A DNA stretch of 64,000 bases from DAOUEO01 sp963763495 (GTDB lineage: Bacteria > Chloroflexota > Dehalococcoidia > DSTF01 > JALHUB01), in the NCBI GenBank assembly GCA_963763495.1, contig CAVXOY010000021.1, forward strand, positions 1-64,000, read 5' to 3'. Below, piece by piece: positions 49,186 to 57,979 of this stretch. The notes under the pieces are model-generated. The model was given only the letters and a program-made list of their open reading frames with translations. It was not told the DNA's origin and ran no database searches. Each line of letters opens with the position of its first letter. Within the stretch, counting starts at the first letter, position 1. Made by a program: the position numbers and the translations under genes.

Positions 49186-50160
49186 CTACTTCTCGACCTC
49201 CGGCCCAGCGGCGCCGTCGCGGAACCACGTCACCGGCCGGAACTCCCGCGGCACGATACCCGACTGCTTGAACTTCGGGTAGCCGAGGACGATTGAGCTG
49301 TAGACCTCCCACGGAGGCTCGATCCCCAGCTTCCCCCTGATCACCGGGTTCATCGTGGCGGCGCTGACAAAGCCCACCCAGCAGGCCCCCAGGCCCAGGG
49401 AGTTGGCGACCAAAGTCATGTTCTGGCCACAGATACCTATGTTCATCTCAGGAGTGCCGATACTGCGCGTGTCGGCCAGCAGCAGAATCACTGCCGGAGC
49501 AGCGAGGAGGCCGGGGCCATACCTCTTGGCGATACTCCCCATCCCACCGATAGCGATGCGCGGGTCGTAGAGTCCCGGCGTGGGGTTCGCCTCGTAGCCG
49601 GTGGCCAACCCCTTCACAATCTCATCATTGTTGTACATGCCGCTCAGCATGTTTATCGTCGCCCAGATCGCCTCATCCATCTCGTGGATCAGCGCCTTGT
49701 CGGTGATGACGATGAACTTCCAGGGCTGGCAGTTCCCTGCGCTGGGAGCGAAGCGGCCCGCCTCGAGCACCCGCCTGATAAGGGGTTCCGGCACCGGCTT
49801 GTCGACGTTGAAGTTGCGGACGCTGCGCCGGTTGAGGACGGTGCGCTCGATGGCGTTCCACTCATCGGGGTTGCCGTTCGCATCCAGTGGCTCCAGAGGC
49901 ATCTTGGCCGGCAGCGGATAGGGTTCGGACTTGTAGAAGCCCTCATCCACATGGTAGGGATCGACGATGGAAATGGCGCCTCGCGGACAGGCGACCATGC
50001 AGTTGTAGCAACTGAAGCACTGGTATTCCGCCTTCAGGTGGGCGCTTCGCCGGGCACGAGGTACATCCCATGCTCGGAACGGGCAGTTGTCCCAACACAG
50101 TTGACAGCTAGAGCCGCGAGGCCGCGTGCACTTCTCGGGGTCGGATTTCATGACCCCCAT
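49186..50160 (-). CDS. Nitroreductase with N-terminal ferredoxin domain
   Basis: Intact, 324 residues. ATG 50160 lies about 12 bases after GGAAGG. Residues 10-65 carry Cys motifs of a two-cluster ferredoxin: CTRPRGSSCQLCWDNCP and CFSCYNCMVACPRGAI. The nitroreductase fold follows: RTVLNRRSVRNFNVDKPVPEP (FMN phosphate contacts), RFAPSAGNCQPWKFIVI, MNIGICGQNMTLVANSLGLGACWVG and VLGYPKFKQ. The attached clusters let ferredoxin electrons reach FMN without NAD(P)H. Relatives are found in anaerobes and reduce nitro groups, quinones or unknown substrates. It is divergent from the SOD gene. Confidence 0.85.
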   Translation of the reverse strand: MGVMKSDPEKCTRPRGSSCQLCWDNCPFRAWDVPRARRSAHLKAEYQCFSCYNCMVACPRGAISIVDPYHVDEGFYKSEPYPLPAKMPLEPLDANGNPDEWNAIERTVLNRRSVRNFNVDKPVPEPLIRRVLEAGRFAPSAGNCQPWKFIVITDKALIHEMDEAIWATINMLSGMYNNDEIVKGLATGYEANPTPGLYDPRIAIGGMGSIAKRYGPGLLAAPAVILLLADTRSIGTPEMNIGICGQNMTLVANSLGLGACWVGFVSAATMNPVIRGKLGIEPPWEVYSSIVLGYPKFKQSGIVPREFRPVTWFRDGAAGPEVEK

Positions 50161-50498
50161 GATGGACGCCTTCCGGACGAAAGATCTGACTTCAAGTCTT
50201 CCCAGGGCATGGTTCCCCTCCTGTTCGCGTGAAATCGTTGGCCGACTCGGCGCTTCCTCTATCTATTCTAGTGCATTAGGGGCATTCTAGGCCAAGCTTG
50301 CTTTGATGCAAAGCACCCGCCCCCGGGAAACAACAGAAAAGTCGCATCAAGAGGGAATTGGCAAGGCTTCAAGCAGGGGGTAGAATGAAAAAGGAGGGTA
50401 TCGACCGCTTCCCGGTGATACCCCCATATGATCAGGGCCTAGCTCACCGCATCGGCGCTGACCCGGGACAGGGAGAGAAGAGAGAAGGAGGCTACACC
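50161..50498. other. Intergenic region between nitroreductase and SOD genes
   Basis: Must contain both divergent promoters. The SOD frame is open upstream to 50358, but that part is not SOD-like. No structured element or further gene is apparent. Confidence 0.35.
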
Positions 50499-51077
50499 TT
50501 GCCATACGAAGCGAAGAACTACGAGAGCCTGATCGGAATGCAGGGCTTCAGCGAGACCCTGCTCAGGAATCACTTCACCCTCTACCAGGGATACGTCACC
50601 AACACCAACAAGCTCATCGAGCTCCTCGCCCAGATGGGCAAGGACGGCAAGCTCGCGACGCCCGAATACGCCGAACTGAAGCGGCGGATGGGATTCGAGT
50701 GGGACGGCATGCGCCTCCACGAGTACTACTTCGATAACCTCGGCGGCAAAGGAGACCTCGCTCAGTCAGCCAAGTTCCGCGACAAGGTGGCGGCCGCCTT
50801 CGGCAGCTATGAGGCCTGGGAGGCCGACTTCAAGGCCACCGGCGCCATGCGCGGCATCGGCTGGGCCGTCCTCTACCAAGACGCCGCGACGGGCATGCTG
50901 TTCAACCAGTGGATCAACGAACACCAGAACAATCACCTGGCGGGCTGCATCCCCATCTTGGTGATGGATGTCTTCGAGCACGCCTTCATGCTCGACTACG
51001 GCCTGAAGCGCGCCGACTACATCGCGGCGTTCTTCCAGAACATCAACCGGGACGCTGTCGAGAGTCGCCTGAAGTAG
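50499..51077 (+). CDS. Fe/Mn superoxide dismutase family
   Basis: 192 residues from TTG 50499 (PYEAKNYESLIG...), 7 bases after AAGGAGG; the upstream in-frame codons are not part of the family. Metal ligands are recognisable: His in LLRNHFTLYQGYV, and Asp and His in ILVMDVFEHAFMLDYG. A second His is expected near RLHEYYFDNLGG. The dimer signature EHAFMLDYG differs slightly from the classical DVWEHAYYLDY, and WINEHQNNHLAG replaces the usual region. It is therefore a divergent member; metal preference cannot be judged. It detoxifies superoxide in the cytoplasm, consistent with occasional oxygen exposure. Confidence 0.85.
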   Translation: MPYEAKNYESLIGMQGFSETLLRNHFTLYQGYVTNTNKLIELLAQMGKDGKLATPEYAELKRRMGFEWDGMRLHEYYFDNLGGKGDLAQSAKFRDKVAAAFGSYEAWEADFKATGAMRGIGWAVLYQDAATGMLFNQWINEHQNNHLAGCIPILVMDVFEHAFMLDYGLKRADYIAAFFQNINRDAVESRLK

Positions 51078-51241
51078 CAGCGGACACGCCAATACGAACG
51101 TCCAGCAGGAGTGGAGCCGATGCCGGAGGCAGAGGATGCCGTCCGTCAGCTAATCCGTGAGGAGTAAGCGAAAAACAAATCACAGAAGGCCAGAGGTTTC
51201 TTCCCTAGCCCTTCGAAGCGAGATTCTTGGGGGCAATCAGC

Positions 51242-51454
51242 CTAGCGGGATGGACGGCCTCTGTTCGACGGCCTATCGGCGTGCTTGCGCGCCCTTCGCA
51301 CCGCCTTGGCGACGGCCAATCGACGCAACTCCGACCGGGAAACGAAGTGACGCCTTCTCTTCGCCTCCCTCAGGATGCCGGTCCGCTGCATGGTTTGTCG
51401 AAACCGGCTGAGCAGGTGCTCTTGGCTCTCGCCGTCTCTGAGTTCTACGAACAA
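51242..51454 (-). CDS. rpsU: Ribosomal protein bS21
   Basis: 70 residues from TTG 51454, where GGGAG lies about 6 bases upstream; earlier in-frame codons (to 51505) do not fit. The sequence FVELRDGESQEHLLSRFRQTMQRTGIL, then RRRHFVSRSELRRLAVAKAVRRARKH (both in pieces), follows the bS21 pattern of an N-terminal strand, a helix with RF..T, and a very basic C-terminal helix. It sits alone between SOD and the zinc-ribbon gene. bS21 is needed for initiation on the 30S subunit in the lineages that have it. Confidence 0.8.
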   Translation of the reverse strand: MFVELRDGESQEHLLSRFRQTMQRTGILREAKRRRHFVSRSELRRLAVAKAVRRARKHADRPSNRGRPSR

Positions 51455-51586
51455 GCAAACTCCCTTCTTCGATCCCGAAGCATACCCGCTTTCCGCAGCG
51501 GGCACTCACCGAAGGACACAGAACGCCTGCTCCGAACCCCTCAGCAGGCGATCTGCACCGATACTATACTATATGAATGTTAGCTT

Positions 51587-51911
51587 CTAGAACCGCTCAC
51601 CGGTGGCCGACCGCTTCGAGAAGCAGTCCAAGCAGTACACAGGCCGGTCACCCCGTGGTTCGAACGGTACCTCGGTATTCTGGCCGCACTCGGCGCAAAC
51701 GGCCGGGTACATCTGCCGGCGAGACTCCTCCATATCCACCACCACCCCGGTAGCCACCGCCACGCTCCGCCTTGCGCGCCTGCCGGCAGCTAGGACAGCG
51801 CTTCGGCTCATTCGTGAACCCGCGGCTGGCGTGGTATTCCTGGTCCTCAGCCGAGAACGTGAAATCGGCGCTACAGTCTACACAAGTTAGAGTTTTGTCG
51901 GTGTAAGGCAC
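51587..51911 (-). CDS. Zinc-ribbon protein (two CxxC pairs, twice)
   Basis: About 108 residues after one shift near 51735. ATG 51911 (MPYTDKTLTCVDC) has GGAGG upstream. The first zinc knuckle is CVDC...CPSC (LTCVDCSADFTF and EPKRCPSCRQARK), followed by a Gly/Arg/Tyr-rich linker, and the second is CAECGQNTEVPF with YCLDCFSKR. The family is widespread in Chloroflexota and others and is often called zinc-ribbon or CxxC-type small protein; RNA or DNA binding is suspected, not shown. A good -10 box (TATAAT, minus strand 52021-52016) lies about 100 bases upstream. Confidence 0.75.
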
Positions 51912-52015
51912 CCGACGACCTCCTTTTGACTGAACTTCCTTGTCATCGAGTGCGAGGCGAATCAGGAGTTGCTTCGCGGCGACTGAAGACTTGGAATTCC
52001 GACTTATTCGCCGAA

Positions 52016-52021
52016 ATTATA
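52016..52021 (-). promoter_or_regulatory. -10 box of the zinc-ribbon gene
   Basis: TATAAT on the minus strand with TTGTTA 18 bases upstream. It leaves a leader of about 100 bases before ATG 51911. Confidence 0.5.
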
Positions 52022-52100
52022 TCACATAAGTCAATACCCTAACAACTTATGGGGCACTCCTATGCCAGACACACTCAACTGCAGCCGTAGGATGAGAAGA

Positions 52101-52187
52101 CTATTTCGACGGGCGGTTGCGCCGCATGTAGTAGACGATCAGTATGGCCGCTAGGCTACAGATGATTGCTGAGACGAAGATGATCAT
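52101..52187 (-). CDS. 28-residue single-helix membrane peptide
   Basis: A short gene from ATG 52187 to TAG 52101 behind GAGGGAGGAATC, an excellent ribosome site at 5-base spacing. The product begins MIIFVSAIICSLAAILIVYY and ends MRRNRPSK: one hydrophobic helix of about 19 residues followed by a positively charged tail, so the tail should face the cytoplasm. It stands alone between the zinc-ribbon gene and the MetH-activation-like gene. Nothing similar is recognised. The ribosome site and the clean helix-plus-basic-tail design argue that it is real. Confidence 0.55.
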   Translation of the reverse strand: MIIFVSAIICSLAAILIVYYMRRNRPSK

Positions 52188-52261
52188 GATTCCTCCCTCA
52201 CGCAGGTAGCACTCACTTGTGTCAAGTATCTAATCGCCACCTATGGTAGCCTGCGGTGCCG

Positions 52262-52921
52262 TCAGCGCCCGCAAAGATCGCGCCGCTCGCAGTAGTCGCA
52301 CGATGAACCCTCAGCCGGCGTGAGAACGTCGCTCCCCAACGCCACCGCGAAGGCTATCGTCTTGTTCGGCCGCAGAAGGTCCGACTCCTGCACATCCACC
52401 CCTATCTCAGCGGCCGGCGTCAACTCGGCGATGACACGCTGGCCGGACATAGGCCAGTGACTCGTCCCCGGATTGAGGGGGATGCTTGCCTTCACGCCAC
52501 GCTCCCCGGCCATCTCTTCGATCAGGTGGTAGCCGACCTCGCCCACCTGGTTCACCGCCACCGACCCGACAACGTCGAGGGTGAACCTTGCTGGATAGTC
52601 GTTTGCCTTGTCGTACTCAGCCACCCGCGCTTCGAGCTGCGGCCCGATGGTGAAGACCATCAGAACCACCTCCGGCGCCCGTCCGAAGAGAGAGGCCACT
52701 ACCGGACTCTCCAAGGCCTTGCCGCCATCCACGATGAGCCTCGATTCCTCGACGCCCGTGACGGGGTGAACGGCGTAGGCGATTGCCGGATGGATCAGCG
52801 TCAGGGCCTCAGCTTCCGCGTCCTCAATGGCCTGCTGCCACTTCTCAGCGCGGCCCCCCATCAAGCGGTCGAATACCGCTTTCGTGTCCAGCTTGATCTC
52901 GAAGTCTCTTAGGACCGGCAT
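52262..52921 (-). CDS. Stand-alone MetH-type vitamin B12-dependent activation domain protein
   Basis: 219 residues from ATG 52921 (MPVLRDFEIKLD), 5 bases after GGAGGG; the longer open frame upstream has no support. Matches the family of proteins related to the AdoMet-binding reactivation domain of methionine synthase. Features are VLMVFTIGPQLEARVAEYDKA, LDVVGSVAVNQVGEVGYHLIEE, NPGTSHWPMSGQRVIAEL, and a Cys-rich C-terminus, GSSCDYCERRDLCGR. In MetH this domain supplies AdoMet to remethylate oxidised cobalamin. As a separate protein next to corrinoid-linked genes it may reactivate a stand-alone corrinoid protein. The Cys cluster (CxxC, C) may bind a metal. Confidence 0.75.
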   Translation of the reverse strand: MPVLRDFEIKLDTKAVFDRLMGGRAEKWQQAIEDAEAEALTLIHPAIAYAVHPVTGVEESRLIVDGGKALESPVVASLFGRAPEVVLMVFTIGPQLEARVAEYDKANDYPARFTLDVVGSVAVNQVGEVGYHLIEEMAGERGVKASIPLNPGTSHWPMSGQRVIAELTPAAEIGVDVQESDLLRPNKTIAFAVALGSDVLTPAEGSSCDYCERRDLCGR

Positions 52922-53189
52922 GGAGCCCTCCTGCGTTGGACTGTCTGATCCCATTCTAGGGTTGTCACGCGGAAGCGGCAACCAAAGGAACGATACGCCC
53001 TTCGCCGTTCCCTCGCGTCCCACCCCAGCGAGAGGCGGCGCATCTTGAACTCTCCATTGCGTTACGGCTAGACTGGCAATAGGAAGTTGACACGAGTGGT
53101 TACCGCGAGATGATGAGACATCTGAGGATGCCCCCTGATATCAGTTCCTTGTAGTCGCGTGTCGCTGCCTAGAGAACAGGAAGAGAACA

Positions 53190-54336
53190 ATGACACTAGA
53201 CACCGCCGTAAAGCGTCAACCGGATTTCGACAACCTGCGCCGCACGCTGCTCCGCCAGGGCCCACCCGGCCCCGTGCCCTTCCTCGAGCTCTTCGCCGAC
53301 CCCGGCACGATGGAGGTGGTGCTCGGAGAGAAGTTCCCCGTAGACCTGCGCAAGCTGGTCTTGGGCGCGTCCCAGTTCGAGAACGACGACGGACTTCGTG
53401 CTCAAGGCCAAACAGGTCATGGACATGATCCTCCGCTTCTGTTACGAGACCGGCTACGACTACGTCTACATATACCCCGGCCTCAGCTTCCCCCGCAGCA
53501 ACGTCATGGCAACGGGCGATACCGCCGACAACGCAAACACCAGCGACGGACAGCGGTACTGGCAGGACGAGAACACCGGCCCCATCCAGAACTGGGCCGA
53601 CTTCGAGCGCTACCCCTGGCCCAAGGCGGAGGATGTCAGCTTCGCCGCAGTCGAATACCTCAACGCCGTCATGCCCGACGGAATGAAGATCAGCGTCAAC
53701 CTCCCGGGGGTGCTGGAGAACGCCTCCTGGCTGATGGGCTTCCAGTCCTTCTCCTACGCCCTCTTCGACGATCCGGACCTCATCAAAGCCATCGTCGAAA
53801 AGGTCGGAGAGGTCACGGTCGCCACCGCCCGCCACGCTGCCAGCATCGACAACGTGGGAATGCTCTTCCTCGGCGACGACATGGGCTACAGCGGCGGCAC
53901 GCTCGTATCGCCGGCCGTGTTGCGCAAGTACATCTTCCCTTACCACAAGCGCCTGGCCGAAGCCGCCCACGCCGCCGGCAAGTTGATGGTCCTCCACTCC
54001 TGCGGCAACCTGGAGAAGATCATGGACGAGGTCATCGACAACGGCTTCGACGCCAAGCAGTCCTTCGAGGACAAGATCATACTGATCGAGGATGCATACC
54101 GCCGCTGGGGCGACCGCATCGCCGTCGCCGGCGGCCTCGACATGGATCTCCTGGCGAGAGGAACGGAAGAGCAGGTACGCCGGCGCACGCGCGAGGTTCT
54201 AGCGGCGTGCGCTGCCAAGGGCACCGGCTACTGTCTCGGTACCGGCAACACCGTCGCCAACTACATACCAAGGCAGAACTACCTCGCGATGCTGGACGAG
54301 GGACACCGCTGGAACCGCGAGCATTTCGGGGCATAA
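53190..54336 (+). CDS. UroD/MtaA-family methyltransferase-like protein 1
   Basis: About 381 residues from ATG 53190; one shift near 53390. The family covers uroporphyrinogen decarboxylase and zinc methyltransferases such as MtaA/MtbA. Here the zinc-type signature is present: HSCGN (His and Cys, in KLMVLHSCGNLEKIMDEVI) and a later Cys in GTGYCLGTGNTV. Other blocks: YDYVYIYPGLSFPRSN, LFLGDDMGYSGGTLVSPAV and IAVAGGLDMDLLARGTEEQV. The classic heme-type N-terminal Arg motif is missing. It likely handles a methyl group on a corrinoid, with unknown partner. First of three genes on the plus strand, 22 bases before the next. Confidence 0.78.
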
Positions 54337-54358
54337 GTAGCGGCAAGGGATTGTATCG

Positions 54359-55499
54359 ATGAATGAAAGGGTCACGTCAATAACTGAGGAGCCCAGGTAC
54401 GCCCAGAACATCCAGAACTGGGAGGCCTTCTGGTCCCTGGAAGACATCGGGCGGCCGCTCTGGGTTTTCCCCATGGCCGGCACCATCCTGGCGATGCTGA
54501 CGCGGATGGTGCCCGTGTCGCAGTTGATGAAGGACAAGGTCGACTCAGCTTCAGGCTGAGCTCGCCACCCTCAACTGGCGCGACACGGTCGAGATCGGCG
54601 ATGACTTCGTCCCCTACCTGCAACCTCAGGGAGGCGTGACCGTCGTCGCCTCCGCCTTCGGCTGCGAGGTCGAGTACTTCGACCACACCCTCCCTTGGGC
54701 ACACCCCCTCATCAAGGCCGATGACCCGCCGGAGAAGGTCTACGAAATCAAGCCGCCGGCCGTCACCGACGGCCAGCTCGGCCAGATGCTTGAGTTCACC
54801 GACTACTTCGTCGCCGAAACCAAGGGGCGCTACCCCATAGCTCTGACCGATCCGCAGGGCCCGCTCGACACCGCCTACCTGGTCTGGGACTCCAGCGCCT
54901 TCATGCTGGCGATGTACACCAACCCCAAAGAAGTGCATCACCTGATGCGCCTCGTCACCGACCTGACAATCGCCTACATCAAGGAACAGCGGGCCCACTC
55001 GCCCCAATTCCTTCCCTGCAGTTACCCCCCCATCTGGCTGCCTGACGGCCGCGGCGTCTCCATGAGCGACGACGGCCTCGCCGTGATCAGCGCTAAGCTC
55101 TACAAGGAGTTCTGTCTCCCCTACGTAAACGAGCTCTCCGAGGAGTTCGGGGGAGTGACGATCCACTCTTGCGGCAACTTCGTCCACCAGTTCGATAACC
55201 TGGCGAATGTCCACAACCTGCGGGGGCTGAACTTCGGGGCGACGGAGACGCCGTTCGAGGCGGTCTGGGAGCGCTTCAACGGCAAGACGGCGATCATTCC
55301 CCACTTGGGACTGAACAACGAGGTTCACTTCGACACTTGCCGGGAGTACATGGAGCACGTTCTTGAGGACGAAGACCCACAACCGCGGCCTCTGTGTCAT
55401 CGCCCAGCCAGGAGCTGACCGAGATCAAGACCCTCGGACCCCGACTTCATCAACAAGTTCCTGGAGACCGCCAGGATGACCGTGAAGGAGTTTAGCTAG
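54359..55499 (+). CDS. UroD-family methyltransferase-like protein 2 (tandem copy), frameshifted
   Basis: About 379 residues. Nearly identical to protein 3 (55681-56824). Blocks: EPRYAQNIQNWEAFWSLEDIG, RPLWVFPMAGTILAML, TVVASAFGCEVEYFDHTLPWAHP, SAFMLAMYTNPKEVHHLM, the HSCGN zinc box in VTIHSCGNFVHQFDNL, and RGLNFGATETPFEAVW. Compared with copy 3 it has four one-base insertions (near 54544, 55363, 55412 and 55430), which alone explain all its frame breaks. The late Cys lies in HNRGLCVIAQP. ATG 54359 has no strong ribosome site; it may be coupled to the upstream gene. Confidence 0.78.
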
Positions 55500-55522
55500 A
55501 GAAGCTCGACCGCTGCCCAAGG

Positions 55523-55607
55523 CTAGCGGCAGCCCGCCTCCATGAACGCCTCATAGATGGCGTGGTGTTTCTCCGGCGTCATCTCAATGTCGCGCGGCTG
55601 CGGGTAC
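55523..55607 (-). pseudogene. 85-base remnant of the UroD-like protein 4 gene (duplication scar)
   Basis: Bases 55523-55607 match 56861-56945, the last 85 bases of the converging UroD-like gene 4 including its TAG stop, with only two differences. Homology stops abruptly at 55608. The fragment has no start and encodes only the tail (KHHAIYEAFMEAGCR). It marks the edge of the duplication that produced genes 2 and 3. Confidence 0.85.
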
Positions 55608-55680
55608 CGCCGGGGCACGGGAGCGACGCGACAGCCAGTGTCGTAATCAAGAGCATACCGAGACTCGATAGCGGGGAGGA

Positions 55681-56824
55681 ATGCTAGTGAACGATAAGGT
55701 TACGTCAATAACTGAAGAGCCCAAGTACGCTCAGAACATCCAGAACTGGGAGGCCCTCTGGTCACTGGAAGACATCGGGCGGCCGCTCTGGGTTTTCCCC
55801 GTGGCCGGCACCATCCTGGCGGTGCTAACGCGGATGGTGCCCTTGTCGCAGTTGATGAAGGACAAGGTCGCCCAGCTTCAGGCCGAGCTCGCCACCCTCG
55901 ACTGGCGCGACACGATCGACATCGGAGACGACTTCGTTCCCTTCCTGCAGCCCCAGGGAGGCGTGACCGTCGTCGCCTCCGCCTTCGGCTGCGAGGTCGA
56001 GTACTTCGACCACACCCTTCCTTGGGCGCACCCCCTCATCAAAGCCGATGACCCGCCGGAGAAGGTCTACGAAATCAAGCCGCCGGCCGTCACCGACGGC
56101 CAGCTCGGACAGATGCTTGAGTTCACCGACTACTACGTCGCCGAAACGAAGGGGCGCTACCCCATAGCTCTGACCGACTTGCAGGGTCCCGCTCGACACC
56201 GCCTACCTGGTCTGGGACTCCAGCGCCTTCATGCTGGCGATGTACACCAACCCCAAAGAAGTGCATCACCTGATGCGCCTCGTCACCGACCTGACAATCG
56301 CCTACGTCAAGGAACAGCGGGCCCACTCGCCCCAGTTCCTCCCCTGCCACTTCCCGCCCCTCTGGCTGCCTGACGGGCGCGGCGTCTCCATCAGCGACGA
56401 CGGCCTCGCCGTGATCAGCGCCAAGCTCTACAAGGAGTTCTGCCTGCCTTACGTAAACGAGCTCTCAGACGAGTTCGGGGGGATAATGATCCACTCCTGC
56501 GGCAACTTCGTCCACCAGTTCGATAACCTGGCGAATGTCCACAACCTGCGGGGGCTGAACTTCGGGGCAACGGAGACACCGTTCGAGGCGGTCTGGGAGC
56601 GCTTCAACGGCAAGACGGCGATCATCCCCCACCTGGGGCTCAACAACGAGGTTCACTTCGACACTTGCCGGGAATACATGGAGCACGTTCTGAGGACGAA
56701 GACCCACAACCGCGGCCTCTGTGTCATCGCCCAACCAGAGCTGACCGAGATCAAAGCCTCGGATCCCGACTCCATCAACAAGTTCCTGGAGAGCGCTAGG
56801 GGAGTCGTGAAGCAGTTCAGCTAG
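55681..56824 (+). CDS. UroD-family methyltransferase-like protein 3 (tandem copy), frameshifted
   Basis: About 381 residues from ATG 55681, with GGGGAGGA just upstream. The sister of protein 2, with the same blocks (FGCEVEYFDHTLPWAHPLIK, MIHSCGNFVHQFDNLANVHN, GLNFGATETPFEAVWERF, HNRGLCVIAQPELTEI). One extra C near 56188 is its only frame break, judged by copy 2. Differences between the copies are mostly silent or conservative, so both are under selection to stay functional. The HxC and late Cys fit a zinc site for activating a thiol or methyl acceptor. It converges on gene 4 with a gap of 36 bases. Confidence 0.8.
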
Positions 56825-56860
56825 AGAGGCCCGCTCTCGAAGGCTGGTTGCTGCCCGAAA

Positions 56861-57930
56861 CTAGCGGCAGCCCGCCTCCATGAACGCCTCATAGATGGCG
56901 TGGTGCTTCTCCGGCGTCATCTCGATGTCGCGCGGCTGCGGGTACTGGCGGGCCATGAACCCGCCCTTGAAGCGGCTGAACTGCTCCACCATGTTGCTCG
57001 CCTCCAACCGCACGTCCTCCAAGGCTCGTCTCCGTCGGCGACCGACCACTGGATGTCGACGCAGTTCCAGAAGCAGATCTTGCCCCCAAACTCGTTGGCC
57101 AGCCGCTCAACGCCCATCAGACGGGGCTGATCGATCTGAAGCACGTCCATGCCGATCTCGATCATGTCGGGAATGATGTCCCAGATGACGCCGCAGCTAT
57201 GCAAGATGTAGTGCATGCCGTTCTTGTGGCAGGCCTCGACGATGCGCGCGTAGCGGGGCTTGAACATCTCCCGCCACTTCGCCGGCCTTATCTGAAGTGA
57301 CGTCTGAAGCCCCCAATCGTCCCAGGTCATGAACCCGTGTACGCCACCGATGCCCGCGTAGGCCTCCACTACCTCGACGGTCATGTCCGTCAGCTTGTCC
57401 AGCAGCCTCTCGAACCGCTCCTGGTCGGCGTACATCGCCACCATCAGGTTCTCGAAGCCCATGAGCGACCGCAGCCGTTCGTAGGCGTTGATCGGGTCGG
57501 CTCCGACCACGTACTTGCCGGTCTTCGTTCCCGGCGTCTGCGAGGGCCTTGGCAATTGCCACCCTCTCGGTCATTAGCGACTTCGACGGGAACTTGTAGC
57601 CGTCCAGCGCGGAGAGATCAGCCAGCGGCGACAGACCTCCGCGTGGCCCCATGCGGCCTTGCCCGAGCTGCGCCAGCCGACCCCCCACTCGTCGAATACC
57701 ATCTCTCCCTTGGGAACTGGAACATCTTCGGCGCTGCCCGTCGCGCCCGCAACGATCGCCGCCAACTCCACGAAGTCCGATTCCAGAGGTTCGACGAAGC
57801 TGTAGGGCACACGCGGCGGATCATCGAACTCGATGGCCCGGCGGACGATCTCGCGGCTGGTGAACCCCGATGGCGTAGGTACTGGTTTTACGTACGCGTC
57901 AATGAGCGCCTGTATTCTATCCACACTCAT
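56861..57930 (-). CDS. UroD-family methyltransferase-like protein 4, frameshifted
   Basis: About 356 residues from ATG 57930. N-terminal FTSREIVRRAIEFDDPPRVPYS is the usual opening of this family (a barrel entry helix followed by RVP). Then ALDGYKFPSKSL, FMTWDDWGLQTSLQIRPAKW (metal/substrate loop), HYILHSCGVIWDIIPDMIEIG (zinc His and Cys), and DVLQIDQPRLMGVERLANEF. The region of the late Cys reads KICFWNCVDIQW, and the tail ends AIYEAFMEAGCR. Three shifts (near 57620, 57530 and 57030). It is upstream of no obvious partner on its strand but is next to the permease genes 57980-59837, which it follows in transcription. Confidence 0.78.
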
Positions 57931-57979
57931 CTTCTTGCCTGAGCTTTCATGATTGGGGGACTAGAGTGTAGCCCGCGGG

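Noticed and set aside
38207..52021. TTGAC with only 7 bases before TATAAT at two promoters (38.2 and 52.0 kb)
   Set aside because: Two cases with a spacing incompatible with normal -35 recognition are probably chance.
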